A DNA stretch of 64,000 bases from NCBI RefSeq assembly GCF_028471905.1, contig NZ_CP116902.1, positions 904,501-968,500 of the forward strand, read 5' to 3'. Shown in pieces: positions 46,111-55,310 of this stretch. The DNA comes from Aneurinibacillus uraniidurans. GTDB lineage: Bacteria; Bacillota; Bacilli; Aneurinibacillales; Aneurinibacillaceae. Position numbers and translations under genes: made by a program. The notes beneath the pieces are model-generated. The model worked only from the letters and a program-made list of their open reading frames with translations, was not told the origin of the DNA and made no database searches. Position 1 is the stretch's first letter; the number at the start of each line of letters is the position of its first letter.

Positions 46111-48504
46111 ATGATCAGGCGGCGGATGTTGTTTGTATATAGTTTGTACGCATTAGGTGGACTCATTTGCGCCTCAGTATATGCAAACAATGTCAGGTCC
46201 GCTTTTTTGGTAGTCGCGATAAGCCTTCTGGCGTCGACTGTTTTATTTATGCGATGTACAGCGTGTAGACGCTACATCATCATCGGTTTATGTTTGTTTG
46301 TGGCTGCGTTCGGTTACTATCGGTTGATTGACAGCCGTAATGTAAGTATGCTTCCAGTTGGGTCCATTACATGTGAAGGGGAAATCGTGAGTAAGGTTAC
46401 GCACGACGGAGATCGCGTTCGGTTCGCATTGCGTGTATATAAGGTATATACACAGCCGAGTGTAGTAGAGGAAACGGTGCAGGTAACGGTACGTCTGAAG
46501 AATATAGACGAATGGAAGCGAGCCCGGGACGTGTTCCAGTACGGCACGCGGCTTGCGGGTCCGATTGAGCTTTCAGTGCCGCCCGAACCAACGAATCCTG
46601 GTGCCTTTGATTATGCGCGTTTTTTGTATTTCCAGCATGTTCATCGAGTGGGGAGCATAGATGGGCTGCGCGCGATTTCGTATCATGCTCCTACGTTTAG
46701 TGTATGGGGGAGTTTAGTAGCATCTCAGGAATGGCTGGCGGAACGGTTGAAGGAGATGTATGGGCCGGATACAGAGGGGCTATTGTCCGGATTTTTACTC
46801 GGCTCTGTTACGGAGATTGATCCAGAGACCTATGCGAAATTCTCTGGTCTTGGTCTAACCCATGTCATTGCCATCTCGGGTCAGCACATTACGATGCTTG
46901 CTGCCGCTATCGTCTTTCTGTGTCGACTTACTGGCCTGTCGCGAGAGCGTAGCTTTCGACTCACTATGGCACTGCTGCCGCTGTATGTGTTTTTGACCGG
47001 AGCTAGTCCGTCTGCTATGCGTGCTCTCATTATGGGAGAGCTTGTTTTGCTTGCCCTTCTCGTACGGCGACGAGCGGATGGTTGGAATGTGCTGGGTGCC
47101 GCCTTTCTTGGGATGACAGCGGTTGATCCGTATGTGATTCATCAAGTTAGTTTTCAACTTTCTTTTCTCGTTACATTTGGGCTGTTATTGCTCGTTCCTC
47201 CGCTACAGGTGCGCTTGCAGTGGATGAAGCCAGCTTCCTTGCGTGGCCTTGTGGCAGTAACAGCAGCGGCTACTCTTACATCGTTTCCCTTAACGATGTA
47301 TTATTTTCATGTCTTCTCCTTTCTTTCTCCTCTCGTTAATTTTTTATTCGTTCCGTTTATAAGTGTATGTATTGCACCTCTTGCTGCTCTTTCGCTTATT
47401 TTTGGAGCTATTCATCCTGGTTTTGGTTTTTTAGCCGCAAACACTGTAGACAGCATATTAACTCCTGTTTTACACTTTTTGTATACAATCGAGTCCCAAG
47501 GCCTAATGCGCATCGTGTGGAAATCTCCCTCTATCATATGGTTGACTCTTTATGGGCTATTGGTTGCTTTCGTTTCTTTACTTTTGTATGGTAAAATGAC
47601 CTTTAATTGGAAAAGTTGGTTGCTTTGTATCACACTTGCTCTCATTTGTGTGTCTCTTCCTTATGTAGATCGCCGTACTGAAGTGCGGATTACGTTTCTT
47701 GATGTCGGACAGGGAGATGCGATTGTGATACAGACACCAGACCGAGTTGTATTAATTGATACGGGCGGCATTCCGGCAGTGCCGTTTGATGGACAGACGT
47801 GGCGTATACGACGTAAGCCATTCTGGCCAGCGCGAGATGTCATTCTCCCTTACTTATACGCACAGGGAATTGGGAAAATTGATCAGTTGGTTATGACACA
47901 TGGTGATGGTGACCACATCGGTGGTGTTCCATATGTTCTTACACATGTGCCCGTTCAACAGGTAATTAGCAACGGGGATTTGCCGCGGTCTCCCCTAGAG
48001 CAGGAAGTGACTGCTCTTATGCAAGCGAAGCATATTTCTCATGTGGCTGTGTCAGGTGGCCAAGTATGGGAGGAGCGAGAGGGGGTACGGTGGCGTGTGC
48101 TGAATCCGACCGGGATGAACGGATCTGGAAATAATGATCGTTCTGTTGTGCTGCTGCTTGAAGTGTACGGTCGCCGTATTTTGTTTACGGGCGATCTCGA
48201 GCGAGAAGGGGAACTGCGTTTGCTTGCAAATGAAATAGAAAAAGTTGATATTTTGAAAGTTGGCCATCATGGAAGCAAAGGCTCAACTTCAGAAGAATGG
48301 TTGACCCAGACAAAACCGGATCTGGCGATTATTTCAGCCGGACGAAACAATCGATACGGGCATCCGCATCGTGATACAATGGAAAGACTGAACCAAACCG
48401 GCAGCCGTATTGTGCGAACAGATGAATGCGGAGCTGTTACGGTCATCGTAAACAATAAGCAACTCGGCTATACAACCGTAAAAAACGGGACGACATGCCG
48501 ATAA
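46111..48504 (+). CDS. comEC: ComEC, DNA uptake channel
   Basis: 797 residues. N-terminal transmembrane helices and a DUF4131 OB-fold region (about 1-190), the Competence domain with multiple helices (about 200-500, including GLGLTHVIAISGQHITMLAA), then a metallo-beta-lactamase domain (about 520-790) with LDVGQGDAIVIQTPD, VLIDTGG and the metal motif THGDGDHIGG. It carries single-stranded DNA across the membrane, and the C-terminal domain may degrade the other strand. The start is tightly coupled to the MazG-like gene. Confidence 0.95.
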   Translation: MIRRRMLFVYSLYALGGLICASVYANNVRSAFLVVAISLLASTVLFMRCTACRRYIIIGLCLFVAAFGYYRLIDSRNVSMLPVGSITCEGEIVSKVTHDGDRVRFALRVYKVYTQPSVVEETVQVTVRLKNIDEWKRARDVFQYGTRLAGPIELSVPPEPTNPGAFDYARFLYFQHVHRVGSIDGLRAISYHAPTFSVWGSLVASQEWLAERLKEMYGPDTEGLLSGFLLGSVTEIDPETYAKFSGLGLTHVIAISGQHITMLAAAIVFLCRLTGLSRERSFRLTMALLPLYVFLTGASPSAMRALIMGELVLLALLVRRRADGWNVLGAAFLGMTAVDPYVIHQVSFQLSFLVTFGLLLLVPPLQVRLQWMKPASLRGLVAVTAAATLTSFPLTMYYFHVFSFLSPLVNFLFVPFISVCIAPLAALSLIFGAIHPGFGFLAANTVDSILTPVLHFLYTIESQGLMRIVWKSPSIIWLTLYGLLVAFVSLLLYGKMTFNWKSWLLCITLALICVSLPYVDRRTEVRITFLDVGQGDAIVIQTPDRVVLIDTGGIPAVPFDGQTWRIRRKPFWPARDVILPYLYAQGIGKIDQLVMTHGDGDHIGGVPYVLTHVPVQQVISNGDLPRSPLEQEVTALMQAKHISHVAVSGGQVWEEREGVRWRVLNPTGMNGSGNNDRSVVLLLEVYGRRILFTGDLEREGELRLLANEIEKVDILKVGHHGSKGSTSEEWLTQTKPDLAIISAGRNNRYGHPHRDTMERLNQTGSRIVRTDECGAVTVIVNNKQLGYTTVKNGTTCR

Positions 48505-48518
48505 AATTTCTAGATGGA

Positions 48519-48547
48519 TGCAACTTTTTTTAAAGGGGTTCCGTCTG
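48519..48547 (+). promoter_or_regulatory. Predicted autoregulatory ECF promoter
   Basis: TGCAAC followed by a T-rich 17-nt spacer and CGTCTG. The AAC of the -35 and CGTC of the -10 are hallmarks of ECF sigma promoters, and the site lies 25 nt before the sigma factor gene. Confidence 0.65.
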
Positions 48548-48572
48548 TAGGGTAGAGAGGGGAGGCAAGAGC

Positions 48573-49115
48573 GTGGTTGATGAACAATTGATACGCTCCG
48601 CCCAGAACGGGGATCGGGATTCTCTCGTGCGGCTGCTAGAAGAGATTGAGCATTCCGTATACCGGACCGCATTTTATATAGTTGGCAATGAGCAGGATGC
48701 GATGGATGCATCGCAGGAAGCTCTTATTCGAATTTATACAAAGATTGATACGTACCAGGAGAAGGCGAAGTTTTCGACCTGGGTTCAGCGTATTGTCACA
48801 AACGTATGCATTGATAAATTCCGCAAGAAGAAAGAGACGATTTCGATTGATCAGCACGAGCTTATGCTGTATGACAAGCAGAATGTAGAACAAGAGGTCG
48901 AACGTGCCGGGATGGCAGTTGAGGTGCGGGAAGCGATCAAGCGTCTGCCTGATCATCAGCGTACGATTGTAACGTTGCGTTACATGCAGGATCTATCATA
49001 CGGCGAAATAGCAGAAGTGATGAATATGCCGCTTAATACAGTGAAATCGTACCTCTATCGCGCGCGACAGCAGCTTCAGGAATTACTACATGAATATCAG
49101 AAAGGTGGTGTATAG
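48573..49115 (+). CDS. ECF-family RNA polymerase sigma factor
   Basis: 180 residues with sigma region 2 (about 25-90; DAMDASQEALIRIYTKI ... FSTWVQRIVTNVCIDKFRKK) and region 4 (about 115-170; LPDHQRTIVTLRYMQDLSYG, then MNMPLNTVKSYLYRARQQL) but no region 3. The GTG start follows GGGGAGG. The next gene encodes a zinc-finger anti-sigma factor, so envelope-stress regulation like SigW or SigV is inferred. An ECF-type promoter lies directly upstream, suggesting autoregulation. It sits between comEC and holA. Confidence 0.92.
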   Translation: MVDEQLIRSAQNGDRDSLVRLLEEIEHSVYRTAFYIVGNEQDAMDASQEALIRIYTKIDTYQEKAKFSTWVQRIVTNVCIDKFRKKKETISIDQHELMLYDKQNVEQEVERAGMAVEVREAIKRLPDHQRTIVTLRYMQDLSYGEIAEVMNMPLNTVKSYLYRARQQLQELLHEYQKGGV

Positions 49116-49116
49116 A

Positions 49117-50319
49117 GTGAGTTGCGACATGATATATGAATGGATGCAGCGGGATCTAGATGATGATCTGAGCCATGTTGAGAAGCAGCGCCTGCTTGCG
49201 CATGTGTCGTCGTGTCAATCATGCTCGGAGCTATATGAGCGTCTTCACTCGCTCTCTGCCCATCTTGCCAAACTTCCCGCTGTGACGCCTCCGGTAAGTA
49301 TCGTGCAGTCCATTATGCCGCGTCTTGATGAAATTGACCGTATGAAAGCAGGACGTTCAGAGCAAGCGGCAGCTTTTGAAACAGGAGTAGAGAAGACGGG
49401 ATTGCGTTCAGAACGGAAGATATTCTGGTTCCGCTCTCTGGCCGGAGCAGCTGCGGCGGCCGCTGTATTGACGATTACGATCTGGAATATGGAGGATTCT
49501 CCGCTCCAGCATACGGCGTTTTCTCCGACTCCACCACAGGTTGAGGGGCGGGTTGCCATGCAGGGTGCTGACAAGCCATCTTCTGCCAAACCGTCTGCCG
49601 CAAATGCAGCGGCTGCGGGTGAGAAGTCGGTAACACCATCTCAAGGCCAGCAGACCGCTGTTCCGAGTGAGAAGCCGCCTGCTGCGACACAGTTAGTAAA
49701 TAAGGCTAAAACAAATGGTGTTTTAGAAGGCAAAAAAAATGAAGCGCCTGATAAAGTGCCTCCTTCTTCTGTGGCAGGGACGGCACCAAAAGTATCAAAC
49801 CAAGTGCCAGACAATCAGATGGCTAGCAAGCAGGAAAAAGCAGCTGTTGCTGAGAAAACTGAAGCACCTGCGGCTAATTCGCAAGCGGACAACGTGCCGG
49901 ATCAGAAACAGGAGAAGACAGCGTCTGAACCGGCGGCAGTATCCAGCCCTGAGCAGGTTGCTGGTAAGCGCGGTATGATGCTTGGATTTGTGGCGCCGGA
50001 TGATGCAAAGGATAAGGCAGAGAATAATGCGAGAGCGGCTGAATCGGAAAAGGTGGCTGTCAGCCGTGCTTTAACCGAAGAATTTTTCGTCAGCAAGAAT
50101 GGGAATCGTTTGTTAGTGCGGGATGGAAATGGACAGATCAAGTTCGCTACACATGATTGGGGCGATATGTACGGAGTGTCCTACCGCTGGATTGATAGCC
50201 ATCGGATTTCATATACACTGGATTATCAGGGAACGAGCGCGGAGATCGGCCCGCGTCCGCAAACACAAGAATGGTTGATTGACTTGCATAAAAATATTGA
50301 ACGTCCACTTTTCAAATAA
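49117..50319 (+). CDS. Membrane anti-sigma factor with zinc-binding N-terminus
   Basis: 400 residues. The N-terminal anti-sigma domain (about 1-45) has the zinc motif HVSSCQSC (H-x3-C-x2-C). One transmembrane helix lies at about 110-126 (AGAAAAAAVLTITIW). A long extracytoplasmic Ala/Pro/Lys/Gln-rich linker runs from about 130 to 310. A compact C-terminal domain follows (VSRALTEEFFVSKNGNRLLV ... EIGPRPQTQEWLIDLHKNIE). The GTG at 49117 follows AAAGGTGGTG; the open ATG at 49090 lies inside the sigma gene. It should hold the upstream sigma factor inactive until an envelope signal arrives. Confidence 0.88.
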   Translation: MSCDMIYEWMQRDLDDDLSHVEKQRLLAHVSSCQSCSELYERLHSLSAHLAKLPAVTPPVSIVQSIMPRLDEIDRMKAGRSEQAAAFETGVEKTGLRSERKIFWFRSLAGAAAAAAVLTITIWNMEDSPLQHTAFSPTPPQVEGRVAMQGADKPSSAKPSAANAAAAGEKSVTPSQGQQTAVPSEKPPAATQLVNKAKTNGVLEGKKNEAPDKVPPSSVAGTAPKVSNQVPDNQMASKQEKAAVAEKTEAPAANSQADNVPDQKQEKTASEPAAVSSPEQVAGKRGMMLGFVAPDDAKDKAENNARAAESEKVAVSRALTEEFFVSKNGNRLLVRDGNGQIKFATHDWGDMYGVSYRWIDSHRISYTLDYQGTSAEIGPRPQTQEWLIDLHKNIERPLFK

Positions 50320-50353
50320 TATGAACCTTTTATGATGATGTGCGTATCATGTA

Positions 50354-50438
50354 GTAAAAGCAGAGGTGCTTATCGTTCAGCCGACGGGTAAAGGGCCCAC
50401 CCGAACCTGAACGTTTACATATACGCACAGCTTTCCCA
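50354..50438 (+). ncRNA. Possible structured RNA between the anti-sigma gene and holA
   Basis: Nested complementary arms run inward: AAAGC/GCTTT, GTGC/GCAC, CGTTCAG/CTGAACG and CGGGT/ACCCG, with internal loops between them and a purine-rich apical loop AAAGGGCCC. A separate intrinsic terminator follows at 50441. No open frame fits. I do not recognise a known riboswitch or small RNA class. It could be a leader, a processed small RNA, or the 3' end of the anti-sigma transcript. Confidence 0.45.
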
Positions 50439-50440
50439 CC

Positions 50441-50469
50441 GCCATGGCAGGCATCTGCCATGGCTTTTT
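50441..50469 (+). terminator. Intrinsic terminator upstream of holA
   Basis: GCCATGGCAG-GCAT-CTGCCATGGCTTTTT, a ten-bp perfect stem. Confidence 0.9.
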
Positions 50470-50483
50470 CCTTCTGGTATAAT
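50455..50483 (+). promoter_or_regulatory. Predicted promoter of holA
   Basis: Extended -10 TGGTATAAT (TATAAT at 50478-50483) and a weak -35 CTGCCA 17 bp upstream that overlaps the terminator stem. Confidence 0.5.
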
Positions 50484-50502
50484 AAGAGCGAGGTGAAGAG
50501 GC

Positions 50503-51564
50503 ATGGATATCCGGCAGGCAGCCCGGGAGATTAAAGCAGGACGTACCGCCCCTATATACGTGTTGTACGGCACAGAGCACTACCTAATGGATGAGATCAT
50601 TCGCATGATGGAAGCGGCGATACTGGATGAAGCGAGTCGCGATTTTAATTATAGTGTGCATGATATGCGGGAAGTAGCGGTACAGACCGCGTTGCAGGAT
50701 GCCGAGACTTTTCCGTTTATGGGCGAGAAGCGGCTGGTACGGGTTCGGCAGGCGTTATTTTTAACAGGTGCGAAGCAGACCGGATCAGTGGAACATGACC
50801 TGGAGCAGGTGCTTGCTTATGCCACCAATCCGCCGGACTATTCTGTGCTCGTATTTGAAGTGAACCAGCCAAAGTTGGACGAGCGGAAAAAAATCGTTAA
50901 AGCGCTGAAAGAAAATGGGGTTTTCATTGAATGTGCGGAGCTTGGGGAACGGGCGCTTGTGGAATGGGTAAGTAGGCAAGCGCAGCGTTACGAGGTGAGC
51001 ATGGAACCGGATGCCGCTGAGCTGCTGCTGGCGATGAGCGGTACCAAGCTTCGCCAGTTGGATCGGGAAATCGAAAAGATGGCGGCGTATGTCGGTACGG
51101 GTTGTGAGATCACTGTAGAGACAGTGGAGCAACTGGCAACAAGGGAGCTGGAACATGATATATTCCGTCTGATTGACTATATTGCCCGGCTGCGGATTGA
51201 AGAAGCGCTGCGGATGTATTATGATTTGCAGCGGCTAAATGTCGGAAGTAGCGAGACAAGAGGGGAAGGGGAGCCGTTGAAAATATTAACGCTTCTTGCT
51301 CGTCAGTTTCGGATTTTGCTGCAAATTAAAACACTTGCGCCGAGGGGGTATTCTCAGCAGCAGATTGCATCTACACTCGGGATTCATCCATATGTGGCCA
51401 AGCTAGCAGGTGAGCAGGCGCATTCTTTCAGCGAAAAAGCGCTGAAAAATATTGTGCATCGTCTGGCAGAAGAGGACATTCGGATTAAAACCGGCCAGAT
51501 TGAAAAAGGACTGGCTCTTGAACTTCTCATTGTCGGATTGAAAGACATCATTCAGGCATCGTAA
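50503..51564 (+). CDS. holA: DNA polymerase III delta subunit
   Basis: 353 residues. The beginning is a clamp-loader AAA-like fold without a P-loop (APIYVLYGTEHYLMDEIIR), with SGTKLRQLDREIEKMAAYVG and EHDIFRLIDYIARLRIEEAL in the middle and a helical collar domain at the end (HPYVAKLAGEQAHSFSEKAL). Delta opens the beta sliding clamp during loading. AGGTGAAGAG precedes the ATG. Equivalent to B. subtilis yqeN in both sequence and position. Confidence 0.93.
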   Translation: MDIRQAAREIKAGRTAPIYVLYGTEHYLMDEIIRMMEAAILDEASRDFNYSVHDMREVAVQTALQDAETFPFMGEKRLVRVRQALFLTGAKQTGSVEHDLEQVLAYATNPPDYSVLVFEVNQPKLDERKKIVKALKENGVFIECAELGERALVEWVSRQAQRYEVSMEPDAAELLLAMSGTKLRQLDREIEKMAAYVGTGCEITVETVEQLATRELEHDIFRLIDYIARLRIEEALRMYYDLQRLNVGSSETRGEGEPLKILTLLARQFRILLQIKTLAPRGYSQQQIASTLGIHPYVAKLAGEQAHSFSEKALKNIVHRLAEEDIRIKTGQIEKGLALELLIVGLKDIIQAS

Positions 51565-51585
51565 CGAAAAGGCTACCATAAAAGA

Positions 51586-51615
51586 AAAAGCGACCCTTTA
51601 GGGGGTCGCCTTTTC
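51586..51615. terminator. Terminator between holA and rpsT
   Basis: AAGCGACCC-TTTA-GGGGGTCGCCTT with A and T runs flanking, able to act in both directions. Confidence 0.8.
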
Positions 51616-51640
51616 TTCATATGAATGCATTCATATATGC

Positions 51641-51907
51641 TTAAGCGGACAGGCCGTTAACCTTCTTAGCCAGACGGGACTTCTTGCGGGAAGCCGCGTT
51701 TTTATGGATCAGACCTTTGGTTACTGCTTTGTCCAGTTGTTTGCTGGCAGCTTGAAGAGCAACTTTAGCGCCTTCGAGGTTGCCTGCAGAAACAGCAACT
51801 TCTACACCTTTAACTGCAGTGCGAAGAGCAGACTTTTGAGCTGCGCGATGAGCGCGACGCTTTTCGATCGTTTTTGTACGTTTGATCGCAGATTTAATAT
51901 TAGGCAT
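51641..51907 (-). CDS. rpsT: 30S ribosomal protein S20
   Basis: 88 residues, strongly basic and helical, start [19 protein letters not shown], end [19 protein letters not shown]; both are typical of bS20. It binds 16S rRNA in the body of the small subunit. Start ATG at 51907, after GGAGGTGAATCTC; an in-frame extension of three codons is rejected. Transcribed opposite to its neighbours, as in B. subtilis. Confidence 0.97.
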   Translation of the reverse strand: MPNIKSAIKRTKTIEKRRAHRAAQKSALRTAVKGVEVAVSAGNLEGAKVALQAASKQLDKAVTKGLIHKNAASRKKSRLAKKVNGLSA

Positions 51908-52064
51908 GAGATTCACCTCCTTGGTGCATCCGGTACTACGTGAACTTGTTAAAAGTCAACAAATTAAATTGTATCAGGTCTAGTAGGCATTTGCAAGATT
52001 CATTTTGAATAGTGTCATGTTTTTTTTCTTTACACCAGGGCAAAACTAGAATGGAGGTGATAGC

Positions 52065-53177
52065 ATGGAGAATAAACTGGATTTAAGCGTCTATAACATT
52101 CGGACAGACCTTGCACTTGAAGCGCGAGAGCTTGCATCGGAACGTGAGCCGGAGGCGGCAATGAACGGTGTGCAGTTCCATACGGAAGAAGAGAATGGGA
52201 TTACAGTTTCAATGATGACGATTGATACAGATGAAGGCGCACAGCGTATTGGTAAAGCAAAGGGGCGATATGTAACGCTTGAAGTACCGGGACTACGCTC
52301 ACACGATTCAGAATTACAAGATCGGGTAACGACAAGATTTGCGCGTGAGTTTGGGGAGTTTCTAAAAGAGATTGGCATTACGGAAAAACAGAGTGCACTC
52401 ATTGTCGGACTAGGGAACTGGAACGTAACGCCGGATGCAGTCGGGCCAATCGTTGTAGAGAACGTGCTTGTGACCCGGCATTTGTTTCAGCTTATGCCGG
52501 AGCAAGTTGAAGACGGGTATCGACCAGTTAGTGCGATTTCACCTGGTGTGCTTGGCACTACCGGAATTGAAACAAGTGAAATTGTACATGGCGTGATCGA
52601 GAAAGCGAAGCCTGATTTCATTATCGCGATTGATGCGCTTGCATCCCGAGCGCTTGAGCGGGTGAATACGACGATTCAAATCTCGGATGCGGGCATTAGC
52701 CCGGGCTCCGGAGTCGGCAACAAGCGGAAGCCGCTGACGAAAGAAGCGCTTGGCATCCCGGTTATCGCAGTCGGTGTCCCGACGGTTGTTGATGCAGTGA
52801 CGATTGTACACGATACAATTACCTATTTGCTTGGACACTTGGGACGGCAGGTGAAAGAAGCGAAAAATCCGCGTCCATCCAGCAGGCTTGCGCCGGGAGG
52901 CTTCTCGTTTCCGGGCAAGGTAAAGCGCTATACAGAAGATGATATGCCGACACAGGAAGAGAAGCAGGCCATCCTTGGCATGATCGGCAGCCTTGAAGAA
53001 CAAGAAACCCGTCAGCTCATCCATGAAGTACTTGTGCCGCTCGGACATAACCTCATCGTCACTCCAAAAGAAGTGGATGATTACGTCGAAGACATCGCCA
53101 ACGTAGTCGCAAGCGGATTGAACGCCGCCCTGCATCGTGCTGTTAATATGGACAGTACATCTGCATACACCCATTAA
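52065..53177 (+). CDS. gpr: Spore germination protease GPR
   Basis: 370 residues, the length of the zymogen P46. The propeptide region contains [14 protein letters not shown], close to the autocleavage site known in the family. The body carries [45 protein letters not shown] and [10 protein letters not shown]. It is made in the forespore and degrades SASPs at germination; a matching SASP is encoded at 6117. Ribosome site GGAGGTGAT. A terminator that forms part of repeat copy 2 follows. Confidence 0.96.
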   Translation: MENKLDLSVYNIRTDLALEARELASEREPEAAMNGVQFHTEEENGITVSMMTIDTDEGAQRIGKAKGRYVTLEVPGLRSHDSELQDRVTTRFAREFGEFLKEIGITEKQSALIVGLGNWNVTPDAVGPIVVENVLVTRHLFQLMPEQVEDGYRPVSAISPGVLGTTGIETSEIVHGVIEKAKPDFIIAIDALASRALERVNTTIQISDAGISPGSGVGNKRKPLTKEALGIPVIAVGVPTVVDAVTIVHDTITYLLGHLGRQVKEAKNPRPSSRLAPGGFSFPGKVKRYTEDDMPTQEEKQAILGMIGSLEEQETRQLIHEVLVPLGHNLIVTPKEVDDYVEDIANVVASGLNAALHRAVNMDSTSAYTH

Positions 53178-53183
53178 AAACAT

Positions 53184-53534
53184 AGGTTGTCTCAAAAGCT
53201 GTAGCATAGCGACTGAGACAGCCTTGTTTTTCTTTATGGGGGTTTTATCCAAAGTATGGTGGAGGAGCGGGATCAGGCGGTGCCTCGTCACTTCGGTACG
53301 CTTGCAGAGAAGTGGAAACTGTCCGCTCCAAGTGCCAAGCGAACTAGCCCACAAAAAGTGCCTGCGATGTATTCGCATCGAAGTATTGTGGGCAAGAGCC
53401 CGTTCACTTGGCCCCTTCCGCTGAGAGATCGCGTACAGGCGTTCCGCTGCCCCGCCCGATCCCGCTCCTAACACACTTTTGTTAAACACCAGCAAGCAGT
53501 AGCAAGCAGCTCTCTCGCCACCAAACGTTGTCGA
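53184..53534 (+). repeat. Structured non-coding repeat, copy 2
   Basis: It begins with a terminator hairpin GGTTGTCTCAAAAGC ... GAGACAGCC plus TTGTTTTTC that ends gpr. A terminal stem follows between 53264-53280 (GGAGCGGGATCAGGCGG) and 53452-53468. Inside are CACTTC/GAAGTG, CCAAGTG/CACTTGG and GCCCACAA/TTGTGGGC stems. The core motif is ACTGTCCGCTCCAAGTGCC then AAGCGAACTAGCCCACAA. The orientation is opposite to copy 1 on the chromosome. Open frames through it lack ribosome sites. The rest of the gap to spoIIP (53535-53712) shows no gene. Confidence 0.75.
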
Positions 53535-53712
53535 TATCACGAAAAGCTGTTCGTTCGCAATGTTCAGGGTTCCTGTCTCTATCACTACACTTTGTTACCA
53601 TGCCGCTCTCAAACAAATCTACAGATTCCAGTTCTATCATGCTCCGCTCTTTCATAGATTGCTAGAGAAGAGCGGGTTGTCCATTCCGTTCAAAGGGAGG
53701 GGAGAGTGGGGC

Positions 53713-54885
53713 ATGCAGCGGAAATATCGCGGCGTCGTACTGAATCTTAACGGAGTAGGCGTCCAGCGGAGCTTCATTATGTTATCGCTCAGTACAGCTG
53801 TCGTTTTTATCCTGCTCGGGATGCTATTCGTGTCACAGGCGGGGCGGGGACTATCCTCGCAGCACGTCGGAAAAATCGCGGTCGGAATGTCAAATGGCTG
53901 GATGCTCCAGACCTTACGCTACGAGTTACCGTACTTTCAACCGAATGTACCAGAAGGGGAATCGGTAAATATTCCAACACTGATGTTTCGACTTGTAACA
54001 AGTATTAACCCGGATGATCCACGGACGCTTCTTGGCTATGAGCTTCCGGGATTTAGTTTGTTTGATACCGAAGTACTTGTCTCAGAAAAAACGGTAGCAT
54101 TAAGTGACCTGCCATTCGAATCATCTCCACCACCGGAAGCGTTGCGCGATGAATCAGAAGTGGAGAAAAAGACAACTCCAGTTCCGCTACAGGATACGAT
54201 GCTATCGACTAAAGGGAAAAAAGTAATGTTCCTCTACAATACGCATAATCGTGAATCGTGGGTATCAGAGGTACCGAAAGCACGCGAGCAGAATGATCCA
54301 AATCTGGCGATGGATGCGAAAACGAATGTGACGTTGATCAGCAAGCGAATGGCCAAAACACTCGAACAAGATGGAATTGGTTCAACAGTAGGATTACGTG
54401 ATTTCACAGGTATCTTAAATCAGCGCAGCGCCTCTTATTCCTTGTCGTATGCCGAATCGCTCAAAATGGTGAAGTCAGTCATGGCACAGGATCGCAATCT
54501 GAATTACTTCATTGACATTCATCGTGATTCGCTTCCACGTAAATCGACAACAACGACGATCAACGGGAAGAGCTATGCTCAGGCCTTTTTTGTCATCGGC
54601 ATGCGTAACCCGAACTGGGAGAAAAATCAGCAGTTCGCACTTAAAGTTCATAACGTAATCGAGAAAAAGTATCCGGGCCTCTCCAAAGGTATATTTGGCA
54701 AAAAAGGTGGGAATGGTGAATATAACCAGTCTGTATCGCCTAACTCGATTTTGATCGAGGTTGGTGGACCTGACAATACAGTAGAAGAGTGCTACCGCAC
54801 AGCGGACATTCTGGCGGAAGCAATTGCCGAAGTATACTGGGAAGCGGAGAAAGCGAATGCAAAGCCAAAAGCGAAACATTCGTAG
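53713..54885 (+). CDS. spoIIP: Stage II sporulation protein P
   Basis: 390 residues. One N-terminal transmembrane helix (about 20-42), a linker, then an amidase-type domain with FLYNTHNRESW (His), NYFIDIHRDSL and ILIEVGGPDNTVEECYRTAD (catalytic Glu). With SpoIID and SpoIIM it digests septal peptidoglycan so that the mother cell can engulf the forespore. Start ATG at 53713 after GGGAGGGGAG; the open frame back to 53560 has no support. yqxA follows 16 nt later. Confidence 0.95.
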   Translation: MQRKYRGVVLNLNGVGVQRSFIMLSLSTAVVFILLGMLFVSQAGRGLSSQHVGKIAVGMSNGWMLQTLRYELPYFQPNVPEGESVNIPTLMFRLVTSINPDDPRTLLGYELPGFSLFDTEVLVSEKTVALSDLPFESSPPPEALRDESEVEKKTTPVPLQDTMLSTKGKKVMFLYNTHNRESWVSEVPKAREQNDPNLAMDAKTNVTLISKRMAKTLEQDGIGSTVGLRDFTGILNQRSASYSLSYAESLKMVKSVMAQDRNLNYFIDIHRDSLPRKSTTTTINGKSYAQAFFVIGMRNPNWEKNQQFALKVHNVIEKKYPGLSKGIFGKKGGNGEYNQSVSPNSILIEVGGPDNTVEECYRTADILAEAIAEVYWEAEKANAKPKAKHS

Positions 54886-54901
54886 GCAGGAGGGAGCGCT
54901 C

Positions 54902-55219
54902 GTGAAACTGGCCGCAAAGTTTTGTTTGCTAGTCGGAGTGCTGTTTGTAGGAATTCTATTCGGGATTAATACAGCGGAAAAAGGCATGCAGCGCATTGAA
55001 GGTACGACGGATCTGCCAGGCAAAAGCTTCGTGATCAAAAAGATAGAAGGCGGCAAGATGGAAGTGGAAGTGCTAGGCAAGCAAGTCTCATCCAGTGTGC
55101 CGATCTCAAGTGGAAAGGCAGCAGCTGGAAACTGGCTTAGCCAAGTTGGAGGAGACATCCGTACGCTTGTTATCGGGACAACACGCACGGTAATGGAATG
55201 GATAATGAGTAAGTTATAG
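54902..55219 (+). CDS. yqxA: YqxA-like protein (DUF3679)
   Basis: 105 residues. One N-terminal hydrophobic helix (about 5-24; LAAKFCLLVGVLFVGILFG) and then INTAEKGMQRIEG and GGKMEVEVLG, as in YqxA/DUF3679. Function unknown; it keeps the B. subtilis position after spoIIP, suggesting a sporulation role. GTG start at 54902 after CAGGAGGGAG; the earlier ATG at 54824 lies in the end of spoIIP. Confidence 0.82.
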   Translation: MKLAAKFCLLVGVLFVGILFGINTAEKGMQRIEGTTDLPGKSFVIKKIEGGKMEVEVLGKQVSSSVPISSGKAAAGNWLSQVGGDIRTLVIGTTRTVMEWIMSKL

Positions 55220-55220
55220 A

Positions 55221-55246
55221 AGACCGCCTTGGCGGTTTCTTTTTTT
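55221..55246 (+). terminator. Intrinsic terminator of spoIIP-yqxA
   Basis: GACCGCC-TT-GGCGGTTTC followed by a T run. Confidence 0.85.
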
Positions 55247-55278
55247 GCTACATTAGTGTTAGGTGGTTCTATTCGTGT

Positions 55279-55287
55279 TGGTATAAT
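55279..55287 (+). promoter_or_regulatory. Extended -10 promoter element of the M24 peptidase gene
   Basis: TGGTATAAT, 24 nt before the chosen start. No good -35 was found. Confidence 0.45.
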
Positions 55288-55310
55288 TAAGAAAAAAGGG
55301 AGGGATGAAT

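Noticed and set aside
50354-50438. Signal recognition particle RNA or a known riboswitch
   Set aside because: The conserved SRP tetraloop region and the conserved cores of the riboswitch classes I know are absent.
52539-53585. 348-codon minus-strand open frame over gpr and repeat copy 2
   Set aside because: It is antisense to the well-supported gpr gene and extends through the repeat. Composition and lack of a ribosome site show it is a shadow.
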